From a virus, in IMG/VR virus record IMGVR_UViG_3300020057_001229, positions 1-64,000 of that record: a DNA stretch of 64,000 bases. The stretch is one strand, 5' to 3'. A program made the position numbers and the translations under genes. Positions 63,970 through 64,000 of this stretch are shown here, piece after piece. The notes beneath the pieces are model-generated. The model did not search any database. It saw only the letters and a list, made by a program, of their open reading frames with translations, and was not told where the DNA came from. How positions within the stretch are numbered: position 1 is the stretch's first letter; each line of letters begins with the position of its first letter.

Positions 63970-64000
63970 GTCTCTATTGATAGGGAACGCAACAGCAGCA

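Overview
The window looks like part of a large tailed-phage (jumbo/huge phage) genome. It is packed with short, tightly spaced genes on both strands, many joined by ATGA or TAATG overlaps. It carries 15 tRNA genes, most with an encoded CCA, and virion-type genes: two tail-fibre/receptor-binding-like proteins and an M15 endolysin-type peptidase. It also carries translation, RNA-repair, signalling and DNA-modification genes typical of very large phages: translation initiation factor IF3, a Thg1-like enzyme, RNase HI, thioredoxin, and HNH and GIY-YIG nucleases. Four lipobox or signal-peptide proteins point to a diderm host; a further lipoprotein, at 54.5-54.9 kb, has a c-type haem motif and a non-AUG start. 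The host itself cannot be named from the sequence.

Layout. 0-9 kb: glycosyltransferase, an IS200/IS605-type tnpB broken by one stop codon, a lipoprotein, a HEAT-like/QSD-domain protein pair, a tyrosine-phosphatase-like protein and an ADP-ribosylglycohydrolase. 9-16 kb: tRNAs (Thr, three Ser, Met), an HD hydrolase, a hotdog thioesterase, a tnpB remnant and IF3. 16.5-25.6 kb: DNA-modification island with RNase HI, a beta-class methyltransferase, an SF2 helicase-like protein, GNAT, ART-like and ParB-like small genes, an AIPR-like protein, a Dam-like pseudo-enzyme, a D12 Dam and a C5 methyltransferase. 25.6-36 kb: metallopeptidase, nucleotidyltransferase, a four-repeat nuclease, many small genes, Pro and Leu tRNAs, an Hpt protein interrupted at a tetranucleotide repeat, and the first permuted tRNA-like locus. 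36-42 kb: thioredoxin, two fibre proteins, HAD phosphatase, ceramidase-like membrane protein, Thg1-like enzyme. 43.0-43.75 kb: a large gene-free, hairpin-rich region, probably a giant ornate non-coding RNA, followed by a hybrid histidine kinase. 45-52 kb: macro-domain protein and a second HEAT-like/QSD/2H operon. 52-56 kb: Asn/Glu tRNAs, a DUF1338 protein, the haem lipoprotein, GIY-YIG and HAD proteins. 56-64 kb: BCS1-like AAA ATPase, multi-zinc-finger protein, second permuted tRNA-like locus, response regulator, metallophosphoesterase, lipoprotein and endolysin.

How the parts may work together (inference). (1) Hybrid histidine kinase, Hpt and stand-alone receiver form all the pieces of a multistep phosphorelay. 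(2) tRNAs, IF3, Thg1-like enzyme, 2H phosphoesterase, macro-domain protein and HAD phosphatase suggest takeover and repair of translation RNAs. (3) ADP-ribosylglycohydrolase, macro domain and an ART-like protein suggest control of ADP-ribosylation. (4) Two modification cassettes, one flanked by direct repeats, look like acquired restriction-modification or anti-restriction modules. The observations I consider most novel are two paralogous loci in which the 3' half of a tRNA precedes its 5' half, closed by covarying flanking arms, and the ~740-nt structured RNA.
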